Assembly (NCBI GenBank): GCA_007694905.1 | Contig: REEU01000164.1 | Coordinates: 1 to 32,165, forward strand | Direction of reading: 5' to 3' | Length of the DNA: 32,165 nucleotides | DNA from: Gammaproteobacteria bacterium | Lineage (GTDB): Bacteria > Pseudomonadota > Gammaproteobacteria > Pseudomonadales > Azotimanducaceae | In this document: in pieces, positions 1 to 8,488 of the stretch | Layout: the number at the start of each line of letters is the position of its first letter | How positions within the stretch are numbered: the first letter of the stretch is position 1 | Notes under the pieces: model-generated | The model's database searches: none | What the model was told of the DNA's origin: nothing | What the model saw: only the letters and a program-made list of their open reading frames with translations | Made by a program: the position numbers and the translations under genes

Positions 1-2
1 GT

Positions 3-50
3 GGCCTTGTGGGAGAGCCCAGGCCGCCGCAGGCGGACGGGCCGAGCTTT
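3..50. repeat. REP-like palindromic repeat, copy A
   Basis: A 48-bp element that recurs at 32097-32144 with one difference (A at 16 against C at 32110). It opens with CTTGTGGGAG and holds a short perfect hairpin, CCGCC-GCA-GGCGG, flanked by GCCC and GGGC that can pair as an outer stem. The GTGGGAG head followed by an imperfect palindrome resembles Pseudomonas-type REP elements. It begins four bases beyond the stop codon of the acyl-CoA reductase gene, so it would lie in that gene's 3' untranslated region. There is no T-run after the stem in that gene's direction, so it is not a typical intrinsic terminator. Confidence 0.75.
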
Positions 51-54
51 TGCG

Positions 55-2052
55 CTACCAGTGAATGCCGCGGGTGAGGGCCGCGAAAGCGGCGGCTTCC
101 GGTGCCATTTCCTGCTCTTCGGCCTTCAGCGCCTTGCGGTCGCCGCGGGCTGCCGCGGAATCCGGGAACAGTTTGTAGCCGGCGTTCAGGATCACATCCA
201 TAGCCTTGGGCCACAGCGCCCAGGCGACGGACGCCGCTGTTCCCAGACGTGTGGAGACCTGCTTCGGCCGCTCCAGGACCGCCTTCGCCACCAGATCGGC
301 CGCTTCTTCAGGCGACAGCGTCGGCACGTACTTGTAATGGGCGGTTGGCGCGATCATCGGCGTGCGCACCAGCGGCATGTAGACGTTGGTGAAGGTGAGA
401 TTGCGATCGAGAAACTCGGTCTGGGCACAGCGTGAGAAGGCATCCAGCGCAGCCTTCGAAGCCACGTAGGCGGAGAACCGGGCCATGTTGGTCTGCACGC
501 CAATGGAGGAGATGTTGATGATCTGTCCGTCCTGGCGTTCGAGCATGCTCGGCAGCAGATTCATGATCAGCCGCACGCTGCCGAAGTAGTTGAGCTGCAT
601 GGTCCGCTCGAAGTCGTGGAAGCGATCGTAGGACAGCTCCAGCGAGCGGCGGATGGAGCGGCCGGCGTTGTTGATCAGTACGTCGACGTGGCCGTGATCG
701 GCCAGCACCCGTGCCACCAGATCGTCACAGCCGCTGAGTTCGGAGACGTCCGCCGAGTAGATCCAGGCCTTGCCGCCGTGGGACTCGATCTCGCGCAGCG
801 TCTCCTCGAGCTTGTCCAGATTGCGCGCCACCAGCAGCACGCGCGCGCCGGCGGCAGCGAGGCGCAGCGCGGTGGCCTTGCCGATACCTGACGATGCACC
901 GGTGATCAGCACGGTGCGGTCCTTGATGCGGCCTTTCAGGCTGCGGTCCCGGAACAGATCCGGATCCAGGTTCCGCTCCCAATAGTCCCACAACACTGGC
1001 GCATAGTCCTCGAGCGGCGGACAGCTGATGCCGGAGCCCTTGAGCGCCTTCTGGGTCTCGCGATCGTCGTACAGCGTCGCGAAGCCCATGTACCGGAACA
1101 GTTCCTTGGGAATGCCGAGATCGCCGAGCAGGCTGTCGATGATGCGGCGTACCGGCGGCAGATTGCCGATCAGGTCCAGCACGCCCTTGGGCAGAATGGC
1201 AAGCAGCCGATGGTCGATGCGCATGGAGAAACCGGGCGCATGGGCCGCATCGGCGAACAGGTTCATGACCTTGCCGACGGACACCGGTTCCTTCGCCACA
1301 AGATGGAACGTACCGCGGTCGAGGCCGCGCTTGTGGGCGATGTGATCCAGCGCGCCGGTGACGTAGTCCACCGGGACGATGGACAGCCTCCCGCCCTCGA
1401 TGCCGATGAGCGGCATCCAGCCGGGCAGGGCGTGACGGAGGCGCTTGATCAGCTTGAACAGGTAGTAGGGGCCGTCGATCTTGGAGATCTCGCCGGTTTT
1501 CGAATGGCCGACTACGATACCGGGACGGTAGATCCGCCATGGCACGCTGCTTTCGAAGCGGACCACCGCTTCCGAGTCGTGTTTGGTGCGGAAGTAGGGA
1601 TCATCGGTGGGCGCCCACTCATCGAACATGTCCTCGCGGAAGTGGCCCTGATACTGCCCGGCAGCGGCGATGGAGCTAACGTGATGGAAACACGTCACGC
1701 CCAGGACGCCGGCAAGCTGCAGCGCATGCCGGGTGCCTTCGACATTGACGCTGAGCTGCGACTCGGCATCGTCGTTGGTGAGGTCGTAGATGGCTGCGCA
1801 GTGGAAGACCTGCTGCACCTTGCCGGTCATGGCCTCAAGGTCCTTTTTGGCAATGCCCAGATTCTTTCTGCCCAGATCACCGGTGACGGGAACCACCCGC
1901 TTCGCTGCGTCGCCCCAGCGTTCACTCAAGCGCTTGAAGCGGGCCTTCGATCCGGGTCGGACGAGGACGTAGATGGTCCCCCGACGGTTCAGGAGACGAT
2001 CCACCAGGTGCATGCCGACGAATCCGGTGGCGCCAGTGACGAAATAGCTCAT
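55..2052 (-). CDS. Fatty acyl-CoA reductase, alcohol-forming, two-domain
   Basis: Predicted to reduce long-chain acyl-CoA (or acyl-ACP) with NADPH through the aldehyde to the fatty alcohol, the step that feeds wax ester synthesis. The 665-aa protein has an N-terminal extended-SDR/NAD_binding_4 domain (about 1-360) with GATGFVG at 7-13 and Y153-x3-K157. A classical SDR domain (about 375-640) follows, with TGASSGIG at 384-391, S515/S516 and Y529-x3-K533. Length, domain order and many stretches, such as the NLPPVRRI region and LDPDLFRDRSLKG, match my recollection of the Marinobacter reductase of about 661 aa. Both active sites look intact. The ATG has GGGAG about nine bases upstream. The gene is divergent from glcD; no wax synthase is in view. 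Family assignment is strong; the substrate is inferred. Confidence 0.9.
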   Translation of the reverse strand: MSYFVTGATGFVGMHLVDRLLNRRGTIYVLVRPGSKARFKRLSERWGDAAKRVVPVTGDLGRKNLGIAKKDLEAMTGKVQQVFHCAAIYDLTNDDAESQLSVNVEGTRHALQLAGVLGVTCFHHVSSIAAAGQYQGHFREDMFDEWAPTDDPYFRTKHDSEAVVRFESSVPWRIYRPGIVVGHSKTGEISKIDGPYYLFKLIKRLRHALPGWMPLIGIEGGRLSIVPVDYVTGALDHIAHKRGLDRGTFHLVAKEPVSVGKVMNLFADAAHAPGFSMRIDHRLLAILPKGVLDLIGNLPPVRRIIDSLLGDLGIPKELFRYMGFATLYDDRETQKALKGSGISCPPLEDYAPVLWDYWERNLDPDLFRDRSLKGRIKDRTVLITGASSGIGKATALRLAAAGARVLLVARNLDKLEETLREIESHGGKAWIYSADVSELSGCDDLVARVLADHGHVDVLINNAGRSIRRSLELSYDRFHDFERTMQLNYFGSVRLIMNLLPSMLERQDGQIINISSIGVQTNMARFSAYVASKAALDAFSRCAQTEFLDRNLTFTNVYMPLVRTPMIAPTAHYKYVPTLSPEEAADLVAKAVLERPKQVSTRLGTAASVAWALWPKAMDVILNAGYKLFPDSAAARGDRKALKAEEQEMAPEAAAFAALTRGIHW

Positions 2053-2156
2053 GCGTTTTTGCTCCCATCCCCAAGGTGTTTCGGCCTGAGATTATCAGCA
2101 TTCGACCGGCGCATCCGCCGCGGCCATACTGATGGGTCTGCAAGGAGTTGACGATC

Positions 2157-3611
2157 ATGGATCGAGCGACATTGGCGGCCCGCCTGCGGGACATCCTGCC
2201 CGCTGATGCCGTCGTGGCTGAAGAGGAGGCGCTGCGCCCTTACGCGGGCGACGCGCTCACCGCCTATCGGCGCCTGCCGCGGGTGGTGGCGTTGCCCCGG
2301 AGCATCGAAGAAGTCCAGGCCGTTATGCGTCTTTGTGCGCTCGAGGGCGTACCGGTGGTGGCCCGGGGGGCGGGGACCGGGCTCTCCGGAGGTGCCTTGC
2401 CCGACGAGTCCGGGGTGCTGCTGGTGCTGGCGCGGATGAATCGCATTCTCGATCTCGACCCGGTGGCCCGAACGGCGCGGCTCGAACCCGGCGTGCGCAA
2501 TCTGGCTATTTCCGAGGCGGCCGCACCCCACGGGCTTTACTATGCGCCCGACCCGTCCTCACAGATCGCCTGCTCCATCGGCGGCAACGTGGCCGAGAAC
2601 TCCGGCGGCGTGCACTGCCTGAAGTACGGACTGACCGTGCATAACCTGCTCGGGGTGAAGCTGATCACCGCGGACGGTGAGCTGCTGGAGATCGGGGGTG
2701 CGGCGCTGGACGCGCCCGGCCTGGATCTGCTCGCCCTGGTGACCGGTTCCGAAGGCCTGCTCGGCCTCGTGGTGGAGGTCACTGTCCGGCTGCTGCCGAC
2801 GCCGGCCGCGACCCGGGTGCTGCTGGCAGCCTTCGATGCCATCGATGCGGCGGCGGATGCCGTCGCCGCGGTGATCAGTGGCGGTATCGTGCCTGCGGGC
2901 ATGGAAATGATGGATCGCCTGGCCATCGAGGCGGCGGAGGACTTCGTGGCCGCCGGTTATCCCCGCGATGCGGCGGCCATCCTGTTGTGCGAGGTGGACG
3001 GTGAGCCTGACGAGGTCGAAGCCCAGGTCGCCCGTGTATCGGAGATTCTCGCCGCCAGCGGGGCCACGGGGATTCGGGTGGCCCGTGACGCGGCCGAGCG
3101 GGCACGGTTCTGGGCCGGGCGTAAGGCCGCGTTCCCGGCGGTGGGTCGGATCGCGCCGGATTACTACTGTATGGACGGCACCATTCCCCGCCGGCATCTC
3201 GCCCAGGTCCTGCTCGAGATCGAGCGCTTGGCCGCAACGTTCGGACTGGCCGTGGCGAACGTGTTCCATGCCGGGGATGGCAACCTGCACCCGCTGATTC
3301 TCTACGATGCGAATGCTGAAGGTGAGCTCGAGCGAGCCGAGGCCTTCGGTGCCCGCATTCTCGAACTCTGCGTCTCGGTGGGTGGCACCATCACCGGTGA
3401 GCATGGTGTCGGCATCGAGAAAATCGATCAGATGTGCGTGCAATTCTCAGCGGTTGAGCTCGAGCGCTTCCACAGCCTGAAGGCCGCCTTCGATCCGAAT
3501 GGGCGCCTCAATCCGGGCAAGGCGGTGCCGACGCTGGCCCGCTGCGCAGAACTTGGCGGTATGCACGTTCACGGCGGAGCGCTGCCGCATCCAGAGCTGG
3601 AGCGGTTTTGA
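2157..3611 (+). CDS. glcD: Glycolate oxidase subunit GlcD (FAD-linked)
   Basis: Catalytic flavoprotein subunit of the membrane-associated glycolate dehydrogenase, oxidising glycolate to glyoxylate. The 484-aa protein has an N-terminal FAD-binding PCMH domain (about 40-215, with VARGAGTGLSGG at 68-79) and a C-terminal FAD-oxidase domain with HAGDGNLHP at 371-379 and GEHGVGIEK at 414-422. I chose ATG 2157 because AAGGAG at 2142-2147 is nine bases upstream; an in-frame TTG at 2148 is too close to that site. It is the first gene of glcDEF and diverges from the acyl-CoA reductase across about 104 bp. A weak -10-like CATACT sits at 2125-2130 without a good -35. D-lactate dehydrogenases share the fold, but the adjacent GlcE and GlcF make glycolate most likely. 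No glcC regulator is present. Confidence 0.93.
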   Translation: MDRATLAARLRDILPADAVVAEEEALRPYAGDALTAYRRLPRVVALPRSIEEVQAVMRLCALEGVPVVARGAGTGLSGGALPDESGVLLVLARMNRILDLDPVARTARLEPGVRNLAISEAAAPHGLYYAPDPSSQIACSIGGNVAENSGGVHCLKYGLTVHNLLGVKLITADGELLEIGGAALDAPGLDLLALVTGSEGLLGLVVEVTVRLLPTPAATRVLLAAFDAIDAAADAVAAVISGGIVPAGMEMMDRLAIEAAEDFVAAGYPRDAAAILLCEVDGEPDEVEAQVARVSEILAASGATGIRVARDAAERARFWAGRKAAFPAVGRIAPDYYCMDGTIPRRHLAQVLLEIERLAATFGLAVANVFHAGDGNLHPLILYDANAEGELERAEAFGARILELCVSVGGTITGEHGVGIEKIDQMCVQFSAVELERFHSLKAAFDPNGRLNPGKAVPTLARCAELGGMHVHGGALPHPELERF

Positions 3612-3612
3612 G

Positions 3613-4668
3613 GTGACGGACTGCGCGCACGAACTCGCGGAGCAGATACGCGCGGCGGAGACCTCGGGCCGTCCGCTGCGCATTCGCGGGGGTGACACCC
3701 GCAGTTTCCTGCGCTGCGATGCCAGCTGCGATACCGAGGTGCTCGACGTACGCCCACACCAGGGCGTCATTGCGTTCGAGCCGGCTGAACTCGTGCTCAC
3801 CGCGCGCGGCGGGACACCGCTTGAGGAAATCGAGTCGACGCTGGCCGAGGCGCGTCAGTGTTTGCCTTTCGATCCGCCGCGATTCGCGCCCGGAAGCACC
3901 CTTGGTGGGGCGGTGGCCAGCGGACTGGCCGGTCCATCGCGGCCCTGGCACGGTTCGGTGCGCGATGCCGTTCTCGGTGTCACGCTGCTCGACGGCCGCG
4001 CTGCCAGCGGTCACTTTGGCGGTCAGGTCATGAAGAATGTGGCCGGCTATGACGTTGCGCGCTTGAATGCGGGTGCGATGGGTGCCCTGGGTGTCCTGCT
4101 GGACATCAGCCTGCGGGTGGCGCCCGTGCCGGAGCAGCGGATGACCCGTGTCCTCGAGGTTGGTCTCGCCGAGGCCAGGGCGCGGATGACGGCCCTCGCC
4201 CGGCGACCGCTGCCGATCACCGGGCTCGCCTGGGAAGCCGGTCGCCTGCGGGTCCGGCTGGCCGGCTCCGAAGTGGGTGTCGCGGCTGCGGTCGCAGCCG
4301 TCGGCGGAGACGCCTGCGAGGAAAACGACAGCTACTGGAACGACCTGCGTGACGTCACGCTGGCTTTCTTTGCCGGCGAGGGTCCCCTGTGGCGCCTGTC
4401 GTTACCGGTCACCGCGCCGCAGCCGGACCTGGCCGCGAACTGGCTGCTGGACTGGGGCGGTGCGCAGCGCTGGTGCCGCACCGATGCGCCAGCTGAGACG
4501 GTGTTGACAGCAGCCAAGGCCCTGGGCGGGCACGCCATGCGGCAGCGGCCGACGCCCGCGCGGTCCCCGTTGCCGCCGGCCATGGCCGGCCTGCAGGCGC
4601 GCATCAAGGCGGTATTCGACCCTGGCGGCATTCTCAATCCCGGTGTGCTGTATCCCGACTTGCTCTGA
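3613..4668 (+). CDS. glcE: Glycolate oxidase subunit GlcE (FAD-binding)
   Basis: Second flavin subunit of glycolate dehydrogenase, a short relative of GlcD that works with GlcD and GlcF. I place the start at GTG 3613, one base after the glcD stop codon, with GGAG at 3599-3602. This gives 351 aa, the usual GlcE length, whereas the open frame reaches further upstream inside glcD. The FAD-binding domain covers about residues 1-175, including PLRIRGGDT near 21-29, FAPGSTLGGAVASGLAGP (91-108) and GGQVMKNVAGYD (136-147). The C-terminus ends with the FDPGGILNPG type of motif also seen in GlcD. The near-abutting start suggests translational coupling to glcD. Confidence 0.92.
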   Translation: MTDCAHELAEQIRAAETSGRPLRIRGGDTRSFLRCDASCDTEVLDVRPHQGVIAFEPAELVLTARGGTPLEEIESTLAEARQCLPFDPPRFAPGSTLGGAVASGLAGPSRPWHGSVRDAVLGVTLLDGRAASGHFGGQVMKNVAGYDVARLNAGAMGALGVLLDISLRVAPVPEQRMTRVLEVGLAEARARMTALARRPLPITGLAWEAGRLRVRLAGSEVGVAAAVAAVGGDACEENDSYWNDLRDVTLAFFAGEGPLWRLSLPVTAPQPDLAANWLLDWGGAQRWCRTDAPAETVLTAAKALGGHAMRQRPTPARSPLPPAMAGLQARIKAVFDPGGILNPGVLYPDLL

Positions 4669-4677
4669 AGGACGCCC

Positions 4678-5904
4678 ATGCAGACACGGCTCGATCCCGA
4701 CCTGCTCGCAACGGACGCCGGCCAGGAAGCAGACAGCATCCTGCGCAGCTGCGTGCAGTGCGGGTTCTGCACGGCCACCTGCCCCACCTACCAACTCCGT
4801 GGTGATGAACTCGATGGGCCGCGAGGTCGGATCTGGTTGATCAAAGAAATGCTGGAACGCGACGCAGCGGGCCCAGAGACCCAGCTGCATCTGGATCGCT
4901 GCCTGACCTGCCGGGCCTGCGAGACCACCTGCCCCTCCGGTGTTCGCTATGGACGCCTGCTGGAGATCGGCCGGGAACGGCTCGAACTGCATGTGGCGCG
5001 GCCTTGGCGCGAGCGTTGGTTACGCCGCGTGCTGTTGGCGCTGGTGCCGTGGCCGCGACGCTTCCGCCCGCTGCTGCGCACCGGGCAGTGGCTGCGGCCC
5101 ATGCTGCCGGAGCGGCTGCGTGATCTGGTGCCGCTGCTGCAGACTGGAGCCGGCCGCGTACAGGACCAGTCGGTTTTCGGCCGGCGGGTGGTTTTGCTGG
5201 CGGGTTGCGTGCAGAGCCTCGCGACCCCGGTCACCAATCGCGCGACGCAACGGGTGCTCAATGCACTGGGTGTCGGCGGTATTGAGGCACCGCATGCCGG
5301 GTGCTGCGGCGCCCTGCCGCAGCACATGGCCGAGCCAGAAGCGGCGCGGGAGATGGCGCGCCGGAACGTGGATGCCTGGTGGCCGTTGCTCGAACAGGGC
5401 GCGGAAGCGCTGGTGATGACTGCCAGCGGCTGTGGCGTTCAGGTGCGTGACTACGGTGTCATCCTGGCCTCGGATCCTGATTATGCTGAGCGCGCATACG
5501 AGCTGGCGCAGCGGACCCTGGATCTGTCGGAGTTCCTCATTGGCGAGGATCTTGGCTCCTGGCAGCTGCCCGAACCGCAGCGGGTGGCGTGGCATGCCCC
5601 CTGCACCCTGCAGCACGGTCAGCGCATCACGGGCCTCGTGGAGCGGCTGCTGGATGGGATCGGTTGCGAGCGGGTGCCTGTGGCGGATGCGCACCTGTGC
5701 TGCGGCGCTGCGGGCACCTACTCGATCCTGCAGCCGCAGCTGTCGCGACAGCTGCGGGACGCGAAGATCCTGGCGCTGTCGCAGCATGGCCCTGAACGGG
5801 TGGTCACGGCCAACGTCGGCTGTCAGATGCATCTCGCAGCCGCTGAGGAGCTGCCGGTGCAGCACTGGGTGCAGCTCATGGCCGAGGCACGGCCTCGTCC
5901 ATAG
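4678..5904 (+). CDS. glcF: Glycolate oxidase iron-sulfur subunit GlcF
   Basis: Electron-transfer subunit of glycolate dehydrogenase, passing electrons from the flavin subunits towards the quinone pool. The 408-aa length matches the family. Two [4Fe-4S] ferredoxin-type motifs are visible: C25-x2-C28-x2-C31-x3-C35 and C75-x2-C78-x2-C81-x3-C85. Two cysteine-rich CCG repeats follow, with CC at 209-210 (HAGCCGALPQ) and 341-342 (HLCCGAAG), typical of the GlcF/HdrB-type C-terminal domain. The ATG follows the glcE stop by nine bases and has AAGGA just upstream, so the three genes form one operon. The stop codon is only three bases from the end of the convergent methyltransferase gene. Confidence 0.93.
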   Translation: MQTRLDPDLLATDAGQEADSILRSCVQCGFCTATCPTYQLRGDELDGPRGRIWLIKEMLERDAAGPETQLHLDRCLTCRACETTCPSGVRYGRLLEIGRERLELHVARPWRERWLRRVLLALVPWPRRFRPLLRTGQWLRPMLPERLRDLVPLLQTGAGRVQDQSVFGRRVVLLAGCVQSLATPVTNRATQRVLNALGVGGIEAPHAGCCGALPQHMAEPEAAREMARRNVDAWWPLLEQGAEALVMTASGCGVQVRDYGVILASDPDYAERAYELAQRTLDLSEFLIGEDLGSWQLPEPQRVAWHAPCTLQHGQRITGLVERLLDGIGCERVPVADAHLCCGAAGTYSILQPQLSRQLRDAKILALSQHGPERVVTANVGCQMHLAAAEELPVQHWVQLMAEARPRP

Positions 5905-5907
5905 ATC

Positions 5908-7089
5908 TCAGCGGGTGGCGGTCAGGAGCAGATTGCGAGGCGTCAACGCCCGCGGGCAGAATCGGGTCAGGGACACGCGATAGTCCGCGGCGGCGAGCCC
6001 AAGCGCCCGGTCGAGGACGATGCGCAGTTCCAGCAGCCGGCTGAATCCGTGGCGGACGAGTTCCAGGCGCCGGCAGCGGGCGTCCCGCTCCCAGCCGAGC
6101 CTCAGCCAGCCCGTGAGGTCGGTGCCTGCGGGAATGTCGAGCCCGTGGTGGCTGGCGAGCCGTGCGCAGAAGGACTCGAAGCCCAGGCGCCGCTCCGGGC
6201 CTCGCAGCGAAGGCTGCGGCAGGTAGGCATCGATGCCTCGCAGCGAACGCTGCAAGGCATCGTAACCGGTGCGGAACGCACGCTCCTTCAGGCGCGCCCG
6301 GCGGATGGGTCCAGGCGCCGTGACGGTGTCCTCGACCGCGAGGTGCAGCGCGTCGTAATCGAGTTGGGGCGCATTCCAGGCGGGCCCCCGAGGTTGCCAG
6401 CGCGGCGTCAGGTGGTAGCAGCACGGCGCCACCGCCACGCTCGGGACCCTGGCCGCAATCGCCCGTTCCAGCAGCCGCTCGTGGAGGGCGCCACAGGCAT
6501 GCAGGGCGAACAATGCCTCATGGGGCCCGATGGCCGGCACGTCCTCGAGTACGTCACAGTGCTCGAACGTCACCGGGAGGGTTCCTGCGAGGCGACTGCC
6601 TGCGTTGCACAGTGCGGGGTCGCGCTCCAGGCAGCGGACGCTTCGACCCTGCATCCGCGCCAGGGTGCGGCCCAGATGGCCCTTACCAGCGCACCAGTCC
6701 ACGGCCGGGGTCCGGCTTGCGGGCAGGGCGCCCAGAAAATGGCGGATCTGTTGCCACTTGCGTCCCGGGATGTGGGTGCCGGCGAAGCGGTCGACGCTGA
6801 TGCGCGTGGCTGCCTGCGGCGGTTCGCATTCGGCCAGCATGGCGGCGAGATCAGGCAGGTAGGGCGCGAGCAACGCCATTCGCGCGTCCGGATTCTGCTC
6901 CAGGGTCGTCGTTCGGGTCTCGTCAAGGGCGATCACGACGGCGGCGAGTCCCGGATGGTCTTGAATCCAGTCCGGCGCCGGCTCCCGGTATGGATTGACG
7001 CGCCAGAGGCTGGCGTGGCGGGTCAGCAGATCGTCGATCCGCGCACAGCGAGCGATGATCTTCATTGTTTCTGCTGCGGTTACCAGCAT
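5908..7089 (-). CDS. SAM-dependent methyltransferase (Methyltransf_32-like)
   Basis: A class I SAM-dependent methyltransferase of unknown substrate, 393 aa. Motif I appears as VDWCAGKGHLG at 130-140, followed by an acidic residue in CLERDP. LHACGAL (196-202) and APCCYH (221-226) follow, the signature I associate with the Methyltransf_32/GSTCD-like group. The N-terminal 100 residues and C-terminal 150 residues show no motif I can name. The reading frame stays open far upstream to 8097, but that part is antisense to the Nudix gene. I start at ATG 7089, preceded by GGAGAACGATC, which gives a good ribosome binding site; ATG 7065 is an alternative. It is divergent from the Nudix gene and convergent with glcF. 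An RNA or protein substrate is possible and cannot be chosen here. Confidence 0.75.
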   Translation of the reverse strand: MLVTAAETMKIIARCARIDDLLTRHASLWRVNPYREPAPDWIQDHPGLAAVVIALDETRTTTLEQNPDARMALLAPYLPDLAAMLAECEPPQAATRISVDRFAGTHIPGRKWQQIRHFLGALPASRTPAVDWCAGKGHLGRTLARMQGRSVRCLERDPALCNAGSRLAGTLPVTFEHCDVLEDVPAIGPHEALFALHACGALHERLLERAIAARVPSVAVAPCCYHLTPRWQPRGPAWNAPQLDYDALHLAVEDTVTAPGPIRRARLKERAFRTGYDALQRSLRGIDAYLPQPSLRGPERRLGFESFCARLASHHGLDIPAGTDLTGWLRLGWERDARCRRLELVRHGFSRLLELRIVLDRALGLAAADYRVSLTRFCPRALTPRNLLLTATR

Positions 7090-7113
7090 GATCGTTCTCC
7101 GCTCCGTGACGGC

Positions 7114-7119
7114 TATACT
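7114..7119 (+). promoter_or_regulatory. Candidate -10 box for the Nudix gene
   Basis: TATACT lies in the 60-bp gap between the divergent methyltransferase and Nudix genes. It would give a transcript start near 7126, a short distance before GTG 7150. No convincing -35 element is seen 16-18 bases upstream, so this rests on the -10 match and position only. Confidence 0.35.
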
Positions 7120-7149
7120 GGCTGCTGATCTGCCATTTGCGAAGCTGCC

Positions 7150-7827
7150 GTGCATTCCGAATCCGAACTCATGTGCGACACCAACTTGCGGCAGCTGCTG
7201 CAGGAACGCATCGAAGCGTTCGCCGTCCGCCGGCATGCGGTGGACGCGCACCACCACGCTGCCGTTGCCCTGACCGTGGTGGAACAGGGCCTGGGCGCCG
7301 ACCTCGATGGGCTTCCCGCCCATGAGCGATGGCGCTCCGAGGCGGCGCTGATACTCACCCGCCGGGCCCGCCATCTGCGTCGCCACGCGGGGCAATGGGC
7401 GCTCCCCGGCGGTCGTCTCGATCCCGGGGAGACGCCTGAGATCAGCGCGCTGCGCGAACTCGAGGAGGAAGTGGGGTTGGCGCTGCCGCCGGATGCGGTC
7501 CTCGGGCGGTTGGATGACTTCACCACCCGGTCCGGCTTCGTGATGACACCGGTGGTGGTCTGGGGTGGTCCGGCGCGCAAGCTGGTGGCGAATCCGGGTG
7601 AGGTGGCCAGCATCCACCGGGTTCCGCTGGCGGAACTGCTGCGCGAGGACGCGCCGCGGCTCGAGACACAGGAAGGGAGTGAGGAGCCGGTCCTGCGCAT
7701 GCCGGTGGGCGACGGTGCCATTGCGACCCCGACGGCTGCGTTGTTGTATCAGTTCCGCGAAGTGCTGCTCTGTGACCGCGATACCCGGGTGGACCACTTC
7801 GAGCAGCCCCATTTCGCCTGGCGGTGA
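7150..7827 (+). CDS. Nudix hydrolase, CoA pyrophosphatase type
   Basis: Predicted to hydrolyse CoA or acyl-CoA to 3',5'-ADP and phosphopantetheine derivatives. The 225-aa protein carries a complete Nudix box at 88-110: G88-x5-E94-x7-R102-E-L-E-E-E-V-G-L110. Just before it, LILTRRARHLRRHAGQWALP matches the LLTxR...LRxHxGQ..(F)P pattern found in NudL/NUDT7-type CoA pyrophosphatases, which is why I prefer CoA to other Nudix substrates. The start is uncertain: GTG 7150 has GAAG upstream, while ATG 7171 would shorten the protein by seven residues and has no clear ribosome binding site. It is followed by a UUCG-loop hairpin and then the peroxiredoxin gene. Confidence 0.85.
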   Translation: MHSESELMCDTNLRQLLQERIEAFAVRRHAVDAHHHAAVALTVVEQGLGADLDGLPAHERWRSEAALILTRRARHLRRHAGQWALPGGRLDPGETPEISALRELEEEVGLALPPDAVLGRLDDFTTRSGFVMTPVVVWGGPARKLVANPGEVASIHRVPLAELLREDAPRLETQEGSEEPVLRMPVGDGAIATPTAALLYQFREVLLCDRDTRVDHFEQPHFAWR

Positions 7828-7886
7828 CCGACCTGGATCTCTGGCGGCTGTACTCGCTTCAGGCTCCGGGCTAACCTTGCGCGCGG

Positions 7887-7902
7887 CGCTCCTTCGGGAG
7901 CG
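7887..7902 (+). terminator. CGCTCC-TTCG-GGAGCG hairpin
   Basis: A perfect six-base-pair stem closed by a TTCG tetraloop, 60 bases after the Nudix stop and 37 bases before the peroxiredoxin start. The following ATTCTTG is only weakly T-rich, so it may be an inefficient intrinsic terminator or a 5' leader stem for the peroxiredoxin mRNA. Confidence 0.4.
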
Positions 7903-7938
7903 ATTCTTGACCAGCACGTTCGCAGAATGGAGATAGCT

Positions 7939-8418
7939 ATGGCGATCAAGGAAGGGGACCGTATCCCCGACGCGAAACTGAAGATCATGGGCGGAAAAGG
8001 TCCCACCGACATCAGCACTGCAGATGTTTTCGGCGGCAAGAAAGTGGTGCTGTTCGCGGTTCCCGGTGCGTTCACCCCCACCTGCTCCCAGGCTCACCTG
8101 CCGGGGTTCGTGACCCTCGCGGACAAGATCAAGGCTAAGGGTGTCGACACGATTGCCTGCCTGTCGGTGAATGATGCTTTCGTCATGGATTGCTGGGGCA
8201 AGGACAAGAACGCCGAAGAGATCATGATGCTGGCCGACTGGAATGCGGATCTTGCGCGTGCCATGGGCCTGGAGTTCGACGCCTCTGCCTTTGGGCTCGG
8301 CGTCCGCGCCCAGCGCTTCGCGATGATCGTTGACGACGGCGTCGTCAGTAAGCTCGCCGTGGAGGCCCCGGGCCAGTTCGAAGTCAGCAAGGCCGAGGCG
8401 ATTCTCGAGGCGCTCTGA
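7939..8418 (+). CDS. Peroxiredoxin, Prx5/redoxin type
   Basis: Thiol peroxidase that reduces hydrogen peroxide and organic peroxides, using glutaredoxin, glutathione or thioredoxin as reductant. The 159-aa protein is the length of a single-domain Prx5 enzyme. The peroxidatic cysteine is C49 in PGAFTPTCS, and further cysteines are C74 and C85. GVRAQRFAMIVDDG near 121-134 supplies the conserved arginine region. I start at ATG 7939, six bases after GGAG at 7929-7932; an in-frame ATG at 7927 overlaps that ribosome binding site. There is no signal peptide, so it is cytoplasmic. No glutaredoxin fusion is present. The next gene, a hybrid kinase, starts 70 bases downstream and might be partly co-transcribed. 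Confidence 0.92.
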   Translation: MAIKEGDRIPDAKLKIMGGKGPTDISTADVFGGKKVVLFAVPGAFTPTCSQAHLPGFVTLADKIKAKGVDTIACLSVNDAFVMDCWGKDKNAEEIMMLADWNADLARAMGLEFDASAFGLGVRAQRFAMIVDDGVVSKLAVEAPGQFEVSKAEAILEAL

Positions 8419-8488
8419 TTCCGGCAGCCCCGGCCCTGGTGCGGCGCAGGGCGCCAGGGTCGTCTATGCTCGGTCCGGAGGCATGCGC

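Noticed and set aside
3-50. Repeat copy A as an intrinsic terminator of the acyl-CoA reductase gene
   Set aside because: The stem is followed by TCTCCC, not a T-run, on that strand, and the same unit occurs upstream of hisI, where a terminator for that gene would make no sense.
1210-2151. Plus-strand open frame of 313 codons
   Set aside because: Antisense shadow of the acyl-CoA reductase gene in GC-rich DNA; no ribosome binding site and no family resemblance.
7907-7912. TTGACC as a -35 box for the peroxiredoxin gene
   Set aside because: A -10 at 17 bases would fall on the start codon region, leaving no room for a ribosome binding site.
7090-8097. Minus-strand open frame extending the methyltransferase to 729 aa
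   Set aside because: The added part is antisense to the Nudix gene and the start of the peroxiredoxin gene, both with clear motifs. It has no recognisable domain, and ATG 7089 has a good ribosome binding site.
8330-8488. N-terminal extension of the hybrid kinase
   Set aside because: It overlaps the end of the peroxiredoxin gene in another frame, and GGAGG points to ATG 8489, directly ahead of the first membrane segment.
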